Below, piece by piece: positions 5,228 through 5,590 of a stretch of 5,590 bases of DNA. The DNA is from an uncultured Clostridia bacterium. GTDB taxonomy: Bacteria > Bacillota > Clostridia > Christensenellales > Aristaeellaceae. The stretch lies in NCBI GenBank assembly GCA_947600345.1, contig CANQGC010000200.1:1-5590 (forward strand), in the 5' to 3' direction. Both the position numbers and the translations under genes were made by a program. How positions within the stretch are numbered: the first letter of the stretch is position 1; each line of letters opens with the position of its first letter. The notes beneath the pieces were generated by a model that did no database searches, was not told where the DNA came from, and saw nothing but the letters and a program-made list of their open reading frames with translations.

Positions 5228-5590
5228 ATGAGCAACGGAATCATCAAGAAGGTTGCGGGACCGCTCGTCATCGCCGAGGGCATGAAGGACGCGAACATGT
5301 TCGACGTGGTTCGCGTCGCCAAGGAGAGGCTCATCGGCGAGATCATCGAGATCCACGGCGACCTGGCTTCGGTGCAGGTCTACGAGGAGACCTCGGGCCT
5401 TGGCCCCGGCGAGGAGGTCGTGTCCACGGGCATGCCGCTGTCAGTCGAGCTGGGCCCCGGCCTGATCGGAAGCATATTCGACGGCATCCAGCGCCCGCTG
5501 GACGACATCATGAAGCTCTCGGGCAACAACCTGGCCCGCGGCGTGGAGGTTGCGGCGCTCAAGCGCGACAAGACCTGGGAGTTCGTGCCC
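5228..5590 (+). CDS. ntpA: V-type ATPase catalytic subunit A, N-terminal 121 residues
   Basis: Subunit A hydrolyses or makes ATP in the A3B3 head. The window holds only its start; the family is about 580-600 residues, so roughly a fifth is seen and the P-loop lies beyond the edge. The visible part is the N-terminal beta-barrel: KKVAGPLVIAEGMKDANMFDVV (7-28), LIGEIIEIHGDLASVQVYEETSGLGPGEEV (35-64), then TGMPLSVELGPGLIGSIFDGIQRPL (67-91). These are hallmark stretches of the A subunit and distinguish it from subunit B and from F-type alpha or beta. Residues from about 95 enter the A-specific 'non-homologous' insert, with the usual ALKRDKTWEFVP (110-121) at the window edge. The frame is open and in phase at base 5590. 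Subunits B and D are expected downstream. Confidence 0.97.
   Translation, partial: MSNGIIKKVAGPLVIAEGMKDANMFDVVRVAKERLIGEIIEIHGDLASVQVYEETSGLGPGEEVVSTGMPLSVELGPGLIGSIFDGIQRPLDDIMKLSGNNLARGVEVAALKRDKTWEFVP

Noticed and set aside
1..5590. Mobile element, CRISPR array, tRNA, rRNA or toxin-antitoxin content
   Set aside because: No direct-repeat array, terminal inverted repeats, transposase or RNA gene is visible. The + strand from 510 on is fully explained by the ATPase operon.

Overview
This window holds the promoter-proximal part of an A/V-type (ntp-type) rotary ATPase operon on the + strand, plus the 5' end of an unrelated divergent gene on the - strand. The DNA is GC-rich and the coding is dense. 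Shine-Dalgarno sites are strong, TTG starts are used, and the order H(ntpF)-I-K-E-C-F(ntpG)-A is the one known from Enterococcus hirae and many Clostridia. Together these suggest a high-GC, probably anaerobic member of the Bacillota (Clostridia sensu lato). The genus cannot be read from the sequence.

Layout. Bases 1-140 (-) encode the N-terminus of an exported protein with a clear signal peptide; the rest lies outside the window. Bases 141-509 form a divergent intergenic region. It holds a probable extended -10 promoter for the - strand gene (about 194-202) and a very good sigma-70/SigA-type promoter for the operon (TTGACT, 17 bp, TGA-TATACT, 390-418). An 11-bp inverted repeat sits on the -35 box. 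From 510 to the window end, seven ATPase genes follow with gaps of about 1-31 nt or an 8-nt overlap: peripheral stalk subunit H (510-827), membrane stator subunit I (842-2848), rotor proteolipid K (2850-3335), peripheral stalk subunit E (about 3367-3948), subunit C (3953-4912), central shaft subunit F (4905-5213) and the first 121 residues of catalytic subunit A (5228 onward). Subunits B and D are expected just downstream.

How the parts work together. H and E form coiled-coil stators linking the A/B head to the N-terminal domain of I. C is the socket joining the central shaft (F plus D) to the ring of K. I and the K ring make the ion path. K is a duplicated four-helix proteolipid that keeps every residue known to coordinate Na+ in the E. 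hirae ring. The most specific prediction from the window is therefore a Na+-coupled enzyme. Nothing here looks like an undescribed system. The items worth a second look are the Na+ signature, the operator-like palindrome on the -35 box, the spread of Shine-Dalgarno strength, and the unidentified divergent exported protein.
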